Counted from the first letter of the stretch, positions 1-6,650 are shown. The stretch is DNA of 7,876 nt from Bdellovibrionales bacterium (GCA_026648125.1 JAPKGD010000065.1:1-7876); one strand, 5' to 3'. The notes: generated from the letters alone by a model not told the origin. Numbers and translations: made by a program.

Positions 1-9
1 ACTTTGGTC

Positions 10-774
10 ATGGAAAAGAGTTTTGAATCCCATAGGCCCTTTGTTTTAGAGGCAGAAACCTACCGAAATGAATATTTCATTTTGGGCGAAGAGTTCTATT
101 TCTTTAAGCGAACCCAAGTCGTCGAGACGGCAAAAGAAGAAGTCGATGCCTTTGGCAAGTTTTGGGGCTTGGCCATCGGCAACCTTACACCGGGCCAAGT
201 CTCCGTTCGTAGGGGGTCGGAGTGGATCGAAGTGGTCGGACCTCAGATTATTTGGATTCCACCACAGGCCGTTGTCCATTGGAGATTGGGGCAAGGCCCT
301 CTGACTTGGTACTCTTATTTGTCATCTCTTCCAAAGCCCTCTGGTCTTCCCGAGCACCCAGTTCTCTTTCAGTCCTATGACTTTTTTTGGCCGCAATCGG
401 TTCACGATCTGTTGCACCTCTTTAAAACTTCAAGTGGATTTACGTCGTTAACGCCGGCGACTCACAATCCATGGGCGCTTAAGCTTAAAAGAAAGCTTGA
501 TACTGAATTTTGCGAAAATCATCGCATCGAAGACTATGCTCAAGAGATGAAAATTTCCCATGAAGCGCTGACCAGGTCCTTTCATGAGGAGTATGGTCTC
601 CCGCCTATTCAATATCGAAACAAAATGCGACTCACTCAGGCCATGGTCGACATTTTAATGACCGGAAGAAAAATATCAGAAATTTCCCAAGCCGTGGGTT
701 TTAGAGATCAAAGTCATTTTCATCAGCTCTTTCGTAGAGAAATGAGGTCTCGACCTTCGCGATTTCGATTTTAA
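10..774 (+). CDS. AraC/XylS-family transcriptional regulator
   Basis: This is a DNA-binding regulator of about 254 residues. The C-terminal third carries the two helix-turn-helix units of the AraC family. Numbered from the TTG at 4, the first is at about residues 174-198 (IEDYAQEMKISHEALTRSFH) and the second at about 222-246, with the typical ISQAVGFRDQSHFHQLFRR recognition region. It ends in RPSRFR, close to the usual end of the domain. The first 150 residues are beta-rich with aromatic and proline turns (for example IIWIPPQAVVHWRLG) and probably form a cupin-like effector or dimerisation domain, so the inducer cannot be named. The start is uncertain: the ATG at 10 is preferred over the TTG at 4, but the frame is open to the left edge and no ribosome binding site can be seen, so the gene may begin outside the window. 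Its target is unknown. The nearest neighbour is convergent, 8 bp away. Confidence 0.9.
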   Translation: MEKSFESHRPFVLEAETYRNEYFILGEEFYFFKRTQVVETAKEEVDAFGKFWGLAIGNLTPGQVSVRRGSEWIEVVGPQIIWIPPQAVVHWRLGQGPLTWYSYLSSLPKPSGLPEHPVLFQSYDFFWPQSVHDLLHLFKTSSGFTSLTPATHNPWALKLKRKLDTEFCENHRIEDYAQEMKISHEALTRSFHEEYGLPPIQYRNKMRLTQAMVDILMTGRKISEISQAVGFRDQSHFHQLFRREMRSRPSRFRF

Positions 775-782
775 AAGAGGAT

Positions 783-2405
783 CTATTTTGCAACGGTAAT
801 AGGACGAATGTAGCTCATCGTGCTCTTCATGGCTTGGGCAGAAACGAGATTCATGTCATCCAAGCATTTCTTGTCGTTACAACAATTGCGAATTTGGCCT
901 GCGTTTGTTTGGACCACTCGGTGAGCTTGAACGGCTGATTCGAGAGACTCGTTAGTTGTCCGACGATTGAAAGAAACAAGGTGAGTGACATGGCTTGTCC
1001 ACTTTTCGGGAGGCAGGTTTAAGAATTTTCCGTCCTCCACGGAATAGTATTGGAGAACACCAGGTTTGCCAGATCCATTGTAGGTCATGACATGGTGGCG
1101 ATGACTTAACTCTCTTAGATTTCGCACTTGAGATTGCGAGACCTTTCCCGACTTATCAAAACGTACGATTTGGTGAAAAGTGCCAAGCTTAGGATTAGTA
1201 AATTGAATGCGGGCGGTCATGGATCCATCCACGGGGTCCTTTTGGCACTGGAGTTCATCCACTCGCCCCGAAATTTGAGCAAATTTTTTATTTACTTCCG
1301 GGTTGAGTCTAAGCTGAGATTGTTTGGACAGAGGGTAAGTTAAAAAGAGCCGAAAGCAAGAAGGCTCATCTAAGTTTTCTTTTTGACATTGATTCAGCCA
1401 CTCAGCGCAAGCGGGTGTGTCACAATCCGCTGTGGCACCCATTCCCATAAAGACAAGAGAGGCAGCAAAATCTCCGGCAACTTCTTTGAGATCGACAGAG
1501 GCTGGATCATGGACAAATTCAGCCACCGCTACTGTGGAAGGGAGAAGAGAGAGTACGGCCCCCACTCCGGCACGGAGTTTTCCCTTAGTTCCAGCAAAGA
1601 TGGAGGGCTTGTTCAGCTTGGCGAGCTTAATGATGCGTCCACGATGTTTTTCAAAGCTCACAGATTTTAGATGTTCTGGGGTGTAATGAGATGCGATTTT
1701 TGCATAATCTATTTTTTTGTCAAAGAACTCGGTGATTGAAAGCATACGATTCACCGAATCAGCGGGGAGGTTAAGGGCCTTCTGTTGTGCACGAATCCAC
1801 GTCGAACCATGATCAAGCGGTCGTGTCATGTGGCCATTTCGGTGTGCTCCAAAATCGGTCTTTCGAGCAAACGGGACGTCATACCAATCTACGGCCGTGA
1901 CCAGATCGCTGACAAGTTTTCGATGAGTGGGATTTCTAAATTCGGTCTCAATTAATTTGGCCCATCTTGCATCGTCGACCGAATTGAGCTCTGTGACCGC
2001 TTTTACCATGGCTTTTCGAAACCGGTTGTCTTCTGGAAGGCTTCTCCAGTCCACCCCAATCGCATCAGCTTTTGCTAAGGTTTGGATGGTCGAAGTCGCC
2101 TTTGACAAATTGTTCTTGTAGTGATCGTGTTCGCTCGCAACTCGAATCACCTTCTCCAGCTGAGCAGCAATAGGACGATACTCAGGATTGCGAATGAGGA
2201 ACTCAGGATGAGTGAGTGCTGTGTGAATAGCCATGGTCAATCTCAGGCGATGGGCGGCCGCTTTTCGATCGTGAAGGGAAAGCTGTTCTGGAGTGGCCCG
2301 AGAACCAGTGAGAAGGTCCCAGTCCATGGTTTCGCCACTCACCGCAGTGGCGGAAATCAGGAATAGATGGAGCAGAAATTTCAGGCAATCCAATCCCTTA
2401 ACCAT
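783..2405 (-). CDS. Secreted cysteine-containing protein of unknown function
   Basis: I do not recognise this 540-residue protein. The first 24 residues look like a Sec signal peptide: a short lysine-containing start, a hydrophobic core (FLLHLFLISATAV) and a probable cut after VSG. There is no lipobox, so it is likely periplasmic or exported. Residues 25-270 are helical, charged and free of cysteine. Two glycine/alanine-rich hydrophobic stretches follow at about 278-297 and 306-326. The C-terminal 215 residues hold all eight mature cysteines (about 328, 333, 340, 350, 387, 508, 509, 514), an even number that suits disulfides formed outside the cytoplasm. Residues 390-465 (RIQFTNPKLGTFHQIVRFD and on) look beta-rich. 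The ATG at 2405 is chosen over one nine codons upstream because a strong Shine-Dalgarno sequence lies directly before it and the signal peptide then starts at residue 1. No catalytic motif is evident. Confidence 0.75.
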   Translation of the reverse strand: MVKGLDCLKFLLHLFLISATAVSGETMDWDLLTGSRATPEQLSLHDRKAAAHRLRLTMAIHTALTHPEFLIRNPEYRPIAAQLEKVIRVASEHDHYKNNLSKATSTIQTLAKADAIGVDWRSLPEDNRFRKAMVKAVTELNSVDDARWAKLIETEFRNPTHRKLVSDLVTAVDWYDVPFARKTDFGAHRNGHMTRPLDHGSTWIRAQQKALNLPADSVNRMLSITEFFDKKIDYAKIASHYTPEHLKSVSFEKHRGRIIKLAKLNKPSIFAGTKGKLRAGVGAVLSLLPSTVAVAEFVHDPASVDLKEVAGDFAASLVFMGMGATADCDTPACAEWLNQCQKENLDEPSCFRLFLTYPLSKQSQLRLNPEVNKKFAQISGRVDELQCQKDPVDGSMTARIQFTNPKLGTFHQIVRFDKSGKVSQSQVRNLRELSHRHHVMTYNGSGKPGVLQYYSVEDGKFLNLPPEKWTSHVTHLVSFNRRTTNESLESAVQAHRVVQTNAGQIRNCCNDKKCLDDMNLVSAQAMKSTMSYIRPITVAK

Positions 2406-2551
2406 AGGCCTCCCCTTTATAGAGCTTTGCAAAGGAAAAGCCAGTCAGTTCAAATATATGGCAGTTCGCTGTATCGATTTTAGTCACTGTCATATTTTGG
2501 TGCATTTAATAAGGACTTTACGGGGCATCCGGAGAGTTTTAGGCTGCTTTT
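2406..2551. promoter_or_regulatory. Divergent intergenic region
   Basis: These 146 bp separate two divergent genes and must hold the promoters for the secreted protein (leftward) and the DUF4336 protein (rightward). I could not find a convincing -35/-10 pair on either strand. The middle is AT-rich. It contains TATCGATTTT at 2472-2481, a 10-mer that occurs again, in the same orientation relative to the downstream gene, upstream of the histidine kinase (3298-3307). No terminator-like hairpin is visible. Confidence 0.4.
2409..2415 (-). promoter_or_regulatory. Strong ribosome binding site that sets the start of the secreted protein
   Basis: Read on the minus strand this is GGGGAGG within AAAGGGGAGGCCT, directly ahead of the ATG at 2405. 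The GGAGG core is only 3 nt from the start codon, while the AAGGGG part is 6 nt away. It favours this start over the in-frame ATG at 2432. It is the best Shine-Dalgarno match in the window. Confidence 0.7.
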
Positions 2552-3217
2552 ATGGAGCACATACCAGGGCTTACCTTTTACGAAAAGTCTCTAAAAATGT
2601 TCCCAACGGAGATTCCCGTGCGAAGCACGAAAGTGTCTTTAGGCTCTTCGAACATTTTGATTTCACCGCTTCCAGGTTGGGGTGTTCAAGATTATGCAAG
2701 GGTTGGTCCCATCACAGATATTTTTGCGCCAAATTTATTTCATCATCTCGGCGTGCGTGGTGCTCTTGAGGCAAATCCTTCGGCGGCCCTGTGGGCCGCA
2801 CCAGGACTTGATTTGAAACGCCCACGTGTTCCGTGGAGTCAGATTTTATCACCTCAGACATGGAAGTATCAGAGCGAGGCCCCCATTTTTCCGATTTTAG
2901 GGGTGCCAAAGTTTAATGAAGTCGTCTTGTTGCACAAAGCTTCGCGAACCTTAGTTTGCTCAGATCTTTGCTTTAATTTGCAGGACTTGAAAGGGGTGGG
3001 AGCCTTTTTGATCTTTAATGTTTTTGGAACTTACCGGCAGTTCGGAGTCAGTCGTCTCGTTAGGTTCATGGTGAAGGATGCCAGCTCGGTAAGACAGAGC
3101 CTCGAGGAGATTGTGGCGCAAGATTTTGAGAATATTGTGATGGCCCATGGACGTGTGGTGACCCAAAATGGACGGAATCTTTTGAAAGCGGCGCTTCATA
3201 AGAGGGGCCTCATTTAA
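2552..3217 (+). CDS. DUF4336 domain protein, metallo-beta-lactamase-like
   Basis: The 221 residues match my memory of the DUF4336 family (Pfam PF14234), known from cyanobacteria, plants and proteobacteria and related in fold to metallo-beta-lactamases. Its function is not established. Visible landmarks are APNLFHHLGV at 59-68, the WAAPGLDLKR stretch at 81-90, the core block PKFNEVVLLHKASRTLVCSD at 119-138, and DFENIVMAHG at 191-200, where His199-Gly200 resembles the last metal-ligand strand of the lactamase fold. The full HxHxDH metal motif is absent; His64-His65 may replace part of it. There is no signal peptide or membrane segment, so it is probably cytoplasmic. The ATG at 2552 is the first possible start, because an in-frame TAG lies at 2540-2542. 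An AGG at 2541-2543 gives only a weak ribosome site. The ATG at 2597 is a less likely alternative. It stands alone, 125 bp before the kinase. Confidence 0.78.
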   Translation: MEHIPGLTFYEKSLKMFPTEIPVRSTKVSLGSSNILISPLPGWGVQDYARVGPITDIFAPNLFHHLGVRGALEANPSAALWAAPGLDLKRPRVPWSQILSPQTWKYQSEAPIFPILGVPKFNEVVLLHKASRTLVCSDLCFNLQDLKGVGAFLIFNVFGTYRQFGVSRLVRFMVKDASSVRQSLEEIVAQDFENIVMAHGRVVTQNGRNLLKAALHKRGLI

Positions 3218-3234
3218 TCTCGACAAAAGTGCAG

Positions 3235-3263
3235 TTGATATCCTGAAAAGCGGCCCTTTACTT
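3235..3263 (+). promoter_or_regulatory. Candidate sigma70-like promoter for the hybrid kinase
   Basis: TTGATA at 3235-3240 (5 of 6 to the -35 consensus) and TTTACT at 3258-3263 (4 of 6 to the -10) are separated by exactly 17 bp. Transcription would begin near 3270 and leave a leader of about 70 nt before the GTG at 3343. This is an inference from consensus matching only. Confidence 0.35.
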
Positions 3264-3266
3264 TCG

Positions 3267-3306
3267 TCTGATTCATCTGATTTAGATCGATTTGGTTTAT
3301 CGATTT
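3267..3306 (+). repeat. Two pairs of short direct repeats upstream of the kinase
   Basis: TCTGATT occurs at 3267-3273 and 3276-3282. ATCGATTT occurs at 3286-3293 and 3299-3306. The spacings are 9 and 13 bp. Both pairs lie just after the candidate promoter, where a bound regulator could act. They may also be simple AT-rich coincidence. Confidence 0.35.
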
Positions 3307-3311
3307 TCTCA

Positions 3312-3362
3312 ATGGGCTTAATTCAAATTCCGAAAAGATTAAGTGGTTCCAAATATATATAA
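3312..3362 (+). other. Short overlapping reading frame at the kinase start
   Basis: An ATG at 3312 opens a 16-codon frame (MGLIQIPKRLSGSKYI) that overlaps the kinase start and stops at the TAA at 3360-3362. The stop lies inside an ATATATATA run (3353-3361). One extra TA unit would join this frame to the kinase frame, giving SGSKYIYKLKSLL. It has no Shine-Dalgarno sequence. It could be an older or alternative N-terminus of the kinase, a leader peptide, or chance. Confidence 0.25.
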
Positions 3363-5973
3363 ACTCAAATCGCTGCTCGCGGCAATTCTTCCCAAATCGC
3401 AATTTGAGCGGGACGGGAAACTCCGCTTCACCTTACTTCTTCTCTCCGCCTTAGGTGCGGCAATGGTCGTCATAGGATTATTGCTCAGAAGCCAGAGTGG
3501 AGATCTTCAGTCAAGGCTGATCGACACTGAGGTCGGCTTAGGTGTGGCATCGTTTCTGGGGAGTCTTGGGCTCTACTTCTATGCGACTCGGCTTTCGCGT
3601 GTCGTGGTCAAATACCAAAACAATTTGGAGGACTCTTTAGAAAATCTACGCCTCGTCGAGTCCTCACTAGATGCGGTCATGATCGTGGCCAAAACGGACG
3701 TGCGCGGTATTATCACTTACGCGAATGAGAATTTTTTAAAGGTGTCCGGATATAGCCGAGAAGAAATACTGGGGCGAGATCATAGAATAGTAAATTCGGG
3801 CCATCATTCAAAAGAGTTCTTCGCTGAAATGTGGGCTCAAATTAAGTCCGGTAGGCCATGGCGCGGAGTCATAAAAAATCGAAAGAAAGATGGTTCATTC
3901 TATTGGGTGGACACCTACATCGCTCCGATCAAGGGAGAAAATGGACAAGTCATTGAATTTATATCCTTTCGATCTGAAGTGACGAATGAATATGAATCTT
4001 CCGAATCCACCCGAACTCAAAAAGAGCTCTACGACACCATTGTGAACAATATGGTTGAGGGATTCGTCGTGCAAAATCCAATGGGTGAAATTGTCCGCTT
4101 TAACCATGCGGCGACAATTAAACTGGGATTGACCGCTGATCAACTCATGGGAAAAAGATCAATTTATCCGAACTGGAAGTCGATTCATGAAGATGGAACG
4201 GATTATCCTGGGGAGACCCATCCGGCGATGATGGCACTCGCAACTGGAGAGACCCAAAAGGATAAAATTATGGGGGTTCATCGACCAAACGGTGAACTTC
4301 GCTGGCTACATATAAACTCTTTTCCTCTTATCAGACCAGGTGAATCTAAGCCCTATCTAGCAGTGACCACATTTCGGGACATTACGAGTCAAAAAAATGT
4401 CCTAAATGAGATTAGTGAAGCCAATCAGCGGTTGGAACTCTTGGCGTCGTCGGGCGAGCTCGGTTTTTGGGATTGGCGGTTGTCTGAAAATCGGGTCCTC
4501 TTTGATGAGCGCTGGTGCCGAATTCTCGGCTATGAGCCAAAAGAATTGGAGCAGGCCATTGAGACATGGGAGAAGCTGACTCACCCAGAAGATTTGCCGC
4601 TCGCTCGACAGCTTTTTGAAGACTATCTATCAGGTCGGTCAAACTATTACGAAGTCAAATTTCGAATGCGGCATAAAGATGGACATTGGGTGCGAATAAT
4701 CAGCAAAGGAAAGATCACGGATCGAGCCCTTGATGGCACACCCACTCGCTTTGCAGGCACTCACTTTGATTTGACTAATTTGGAGAATGTTGAGTTTGAG
4801 CTAGAGCGACAAAAGCAGGTGGCAGAACATCGCTCAAAATTAGCATCGGTGGGAGCTCTCGCGGCCGGTGTGGGGCACGAAATTAACAACCCGCTTGCGA
4901 TCATTATGTCCGATCTCTATCTGCTTCGTCAGTATGTGAAAGATGAGAATTTTGACCGATCACGTTTTGACCGCACCGTTCAGCGCATGGAAGTCTCAGC
5001 CAATCGGATCAAGGGAATCGTATCTGGGTTGAGAACTCTTTCCCGTCCAGATGGGGGCGAAAAGAAGGAGTTCGCCATTGAACAGGTCGTCTCGGAATCT
5101 ATCGAATTGGTGAGACGATTCTACGAGGGCGAGGGTATCGAGTTAATCTATAGGGTAGGGGATGGCGTCAAAGAACTCTTGTTGATCGGAAAATCTGGGT
5201 ACATCGGGCAAATCATAATGAACTTGCTCTCCAATGCCAAGGATGCCACCGAGGGCGTAAAGAATCCCAAGATTGAGGTAGACCTCAGCGCAACTGAAGG
5301 TGTAGTGAGCCTTGAAGTGTCTGACAACGGAATGGGAATTCCAAAGGAATCACAGTTAAAAATCTTTGAGGCCTTTTATACAACCAAAGAAGTCAACAAA
5401 GGCAGCGGTCTCGGACTCTCTTTGGTACATTCGATGGTTGAACAGTTGGGTGGCCGGGTGGAGATTCAATCTGAGATTGGCAAGGGCGCAAAGTTTACCG
5501 TGAAATTCAAGGCTATAGCCCCCATCAGTAGCGCCATTGTCCGCGTCACTGAGGAGGCACAAAAAAATCTCACGCAGATTCCTCCGTTGCGAATTTTGGT
5601 GGTGGAAGATGAGGAAGACTTTAGAATTGGCTTTAAGAGTATGCTCGAGCTGATGGGGCACGAAGTTGAGACGGCGCCGAGTGGAGCGCTTGGACTTGAG
5701 CGCATAAAGAGAACCCCTTTTGATTTGGTCCTCGTTGATTTAAAGATGCCTCATATGAGCGGAGAAGAGGTTCTCAGGCGCTTGAAGGAGACTACCTTGC
5801 GGCGAAGACCGCTCTCAATTTTGATGATGGATAATCTAAAGCAACGAGAAGAATTGAATCCTATGCTGCAAATTGCCTCTGACGGCATATTGCCTAAGCC
5901 GTTTACCATTAAAGATTTTGTCGATGTCGTCTCGAATATGCTGCCATCAGCGACACATAAAAAGGTGGTATAG
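3343..5973 (+). CDS. Membrane hybrid histidine kinase with three PAS domains and a receiver
   Basis: This 876-residue sensor kinase autophosphorylates on histidine and passes the phosphate to its own receiver. Transmembrane helices lie at about 28-49 and 63-83 with only about a dozen residues between them, so sensing is probably by the cytoplasmic PAS domains: PAS1 about 104-215 (Aer/NifL-like, with KKDGSFYWVDTYIAPI), PAS2 about 226-350 and PAS3 about 362-484. HisKA has GHEINNPL with His512. The ATPase domain has the N box NLLSNAKDA (Asn627, Asn631), the G1 box DNGMGIP (661-667) and the G2 box GSGLGLS (687-693). The receiver (749-866) keeps Glu755/Asp756, phospho-acceptor Asp799 and Lys852, but the conserved Thr/Ser is replaced, probably by Met829. 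The start is GTG directly after an in-frame TAA (3340-3342), with only a weak AAAAG as ribosome site. The last residues, KKVV, resemble the first strand of another receiver. The receiver-PilZ remnant follows after 11 bp. Confidence 0.93.
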   Translation: MVPNIYKLKSLLAAILPKSQFERDGKLRFTLLLLSALGAAMVVIGLLLRSQSGDLQSRLIDTEVGLGVASFLGSLGLYFYATRLSRVVVKYQNNLEDSLENLRLVESSLDAVMIVAKTDVRGIITYANENFLKVSGYSREEILGRDHRIVNSGHHSKEFFAEMWAQIKSGRPWRGVIKNRKKDGSFYWVDTYIAPIKGENGQVIEFISFRSEVTNEYESSESTRTQKELYDTIVNNMVEGFVVQNPMGEIVRFNHAATIKLGLTADQLMGKRSIYPNWKSIHEDGTDYPGETHPAMMALATGETQKDKIMGVHRPNGELRWLHINSFPLIRPGESKPYLAVTTFRDITSQKNVLNEISEANQRLELLASSGELGFWDWRLSENRVLFDERWCRILGYEPKELEQAIETWEKLTHPEDLPLARQLFEDYLSGRSNYYEVKFRMRHKDGHWVRIISKGKITDRALDGTPTRFAGTHFDLTNLENVEFELERQKQVAEHRSKLASVGALAAGVGHEINNPLAIIMSDLYLLRQYVKDENFDRSRFDRTVQRMEVSANRIKGIVSGLRTLSRPDGGEKKEFAIEQVVSESIELVRRFYEGEGIELIYRVGDGVKELLLIGKSGYIGQIIMNLLSNAKDATEGVKNPKIEVDLSATEGVVSLEVSDNGMGIPKESQLKIFEAFYTTKEVNKGSGLGLSLVHSMVEQLGGRVEIQSEIGKGAKFTVKFKAIAPISSAIVRVTEEAQKNLTQIPPLRILVVEDEEDFRIGFKSMLELMGHEVETAPSGALGLERIKRTPFDLVLVDLKMPHMSGEEVLRRLKETTLRRRPLSILMMDNLKQREELNPMLQIASDGILPKPFTIKDFVDVVSNMLPSATHKKVV

Positions 5974-5983
5974 CCAGTGGCTA
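5971..5983. repeat. Perfect 13-bp palindrome at the kinase/receiver junction
   Basis: TAGCCAGTGGCTA has two perfect 6-bp arms around one central G. Its first three bases are the stop codon of the hybrid kinase. It sits exactly where the start of the next receiver is missing. The stem is too short, and lacks a T-run, to be a convincing terminator. It may mark a deletion scar or a misread hairpin. Confidence 0.6.
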
Positions 5984-5984
5984 A

Positions 5985-6044
5985 TTTGAGCTCTTTGGCT
6001 TTCAGGTAACCCAGGCCATAGATGGGCAAGAAGCCCTAGATAAG
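5985..6044 (+). pseudogene. Receiver-coding remnant lying ahead of any start codon
   Basis: In the frame of the downstream receiver-PilZ gene, these 20 codons read as FELFGFQVTQ followed by AIDGQEALDK. This is the normal alpha1-beta2-alpha2 part of a receiver and aligns with LELMGHEVETAPSG in the kinase's own receiver. An in-frame TAA at 5982-5984 closes it upstream and it contains no ATG, GTG or TTG, so it cannot be translated with the gene it belongs to by ordinary initiation. The expected first strand and the acidic pair (VVDDE-type) are missing. Confidence 0.7.
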
Positions 6045-6650
6045 GTGAAAGCAGATAAATTCGACATTGTGATCACGGATATTCGCATGCCCCGAATGAG
6101 TGGTTATGAGCTGACCAAGGCGCTGCGAAGAATGGATTTTGAATGGCCAAAGATTCTAGTTCTTTCAGGTTATACAGATTACTCAACGGAAGAAATTTTG
6201 AATGCGGGAGCTGATGGGTTCTTCAGTAAACCGTTCAATGCATCGGCCGTGAGGGAGGGGCTTCAGCAAACTCTGTTGTCCCCATTGGAACGTTGGGGAC
6301 GTCAGGCCAAGCGTGCGGGACTCTTTCGTATTGAAAAACATATCAAAGGTCTCTCCGAGGGTTGGTCTCATAAGGAATTTGCACTTGGACGAAATGGCTT
6401 TTTTGTTCAGCTCAAATACGACCAGCCGCAGGTGGGAGAATGGGTGGACTTCCGAATAGAAATTCGAGATGGGCATCCCATACGTACTTTCTCTGGTCAG
6501 GGTCAGGTGATGTGGGTTTATTCGGGAGAAAAACAGGGGCGCACTCCTGGTGTTGGAGTCGAATTTCGATACATTGATGAGTTCTCTTTGCGTCAATTTC
6601 TCGATTGGGTGAAGTCGGTAAAGCCACTGTCATCCATCCCCATACTTTGA
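6045..6650 (+). CDS. N-terminally truncated receiver-PilZ response regulator
   Basis: From the first usable start (GTG at 6045) this encodes 201 residues. Residues 1-75 are the back part of a CheY-like receiver, with phospho-acceptor Asp12 in ITDIRMPRMSG, Ser41 in ILVLSGYTD and Lys62 in GFFSKPF. Strand 1, helix 1 and strand 2, including the acidic pair, are outside the translated frame, so this receiver is unlikely to fold or be phosphorylated normally. After a linker, residues about 105-190 resemble a PilZ domain: FALGRNGFFVQL, PQVGEWVDFRIEI, a GQGQVMWVY strand and PGVGVEFRYID. The c-di-GMP contacts are not seen: there is no clear RxxxR, and the D/NxSxxG position reads ALGRNG. The ribosome site is poor. 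Before the damage it was probably the partner of, or fused to, the kinase just upstream. It may now be a pseudogene, or only the PilZ-like part may act. Confidence 0.78.
   Translation: MKADKFDIVITDIRMPRMSGYELTKALRRMDFEWPKILVLSGYTDYSTEEILNAGADGFFSKPFNASAVREGLQQTLLSPLERWGRQAKRAGLFRIEKHIKGLSEGWSHKEFALGRNGFFVQLKYDQPQVGEWVDFRIEIRDGHPIRTFSGQGQVMWVYSGEKQGRTPGVGVEFRYIDEFSLRQFLDWVKSVKPLSSIPIL

Noticed and set aside
2617..2629. Small hairpin CGTGC-GAA-GCACG.
   Set aside because: It lies inside the DUF4336 coding region with no T-run. A 5-bp stem is common by chance.
2293..2769. A 158-codon open frame on the plus strand.
   Set aside because: It runs antisense through the signal-peptide end of the secreted protein and then out of frame through the DUF4336 gene. 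It has no recognisable domain.
3205..3256. GGGCC and GGCCC as arms of a terminator after the DUF4336 gene.
   Set aside because: The loop would be more than 40 nt and no T-run follows.
3343..5973. Phage, defence or mobile-element cargo in the window.
   Set aside because: Every long frame is accounted for by regulator, secreted, DUF4336, kinase, receiver-PilZ and CLC proteins. There are no terminal repeats, transposase or integrase motifs.
5960..6000. Programmed frameshift joining the kinase to the receiver-PilZ part.
   Set aside because: All three frames are closed by TAG 5971, TAA 5982 and TGA 5987, and there is no slippery heptamer with a downstream structure.
6183..6596. A 137-codon open frame on the minus strand.
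   Set aside because: It lies wholly opposite the receiver-PilZ coding sequence, whose protein has clear domain motifs. The antisense product has none.
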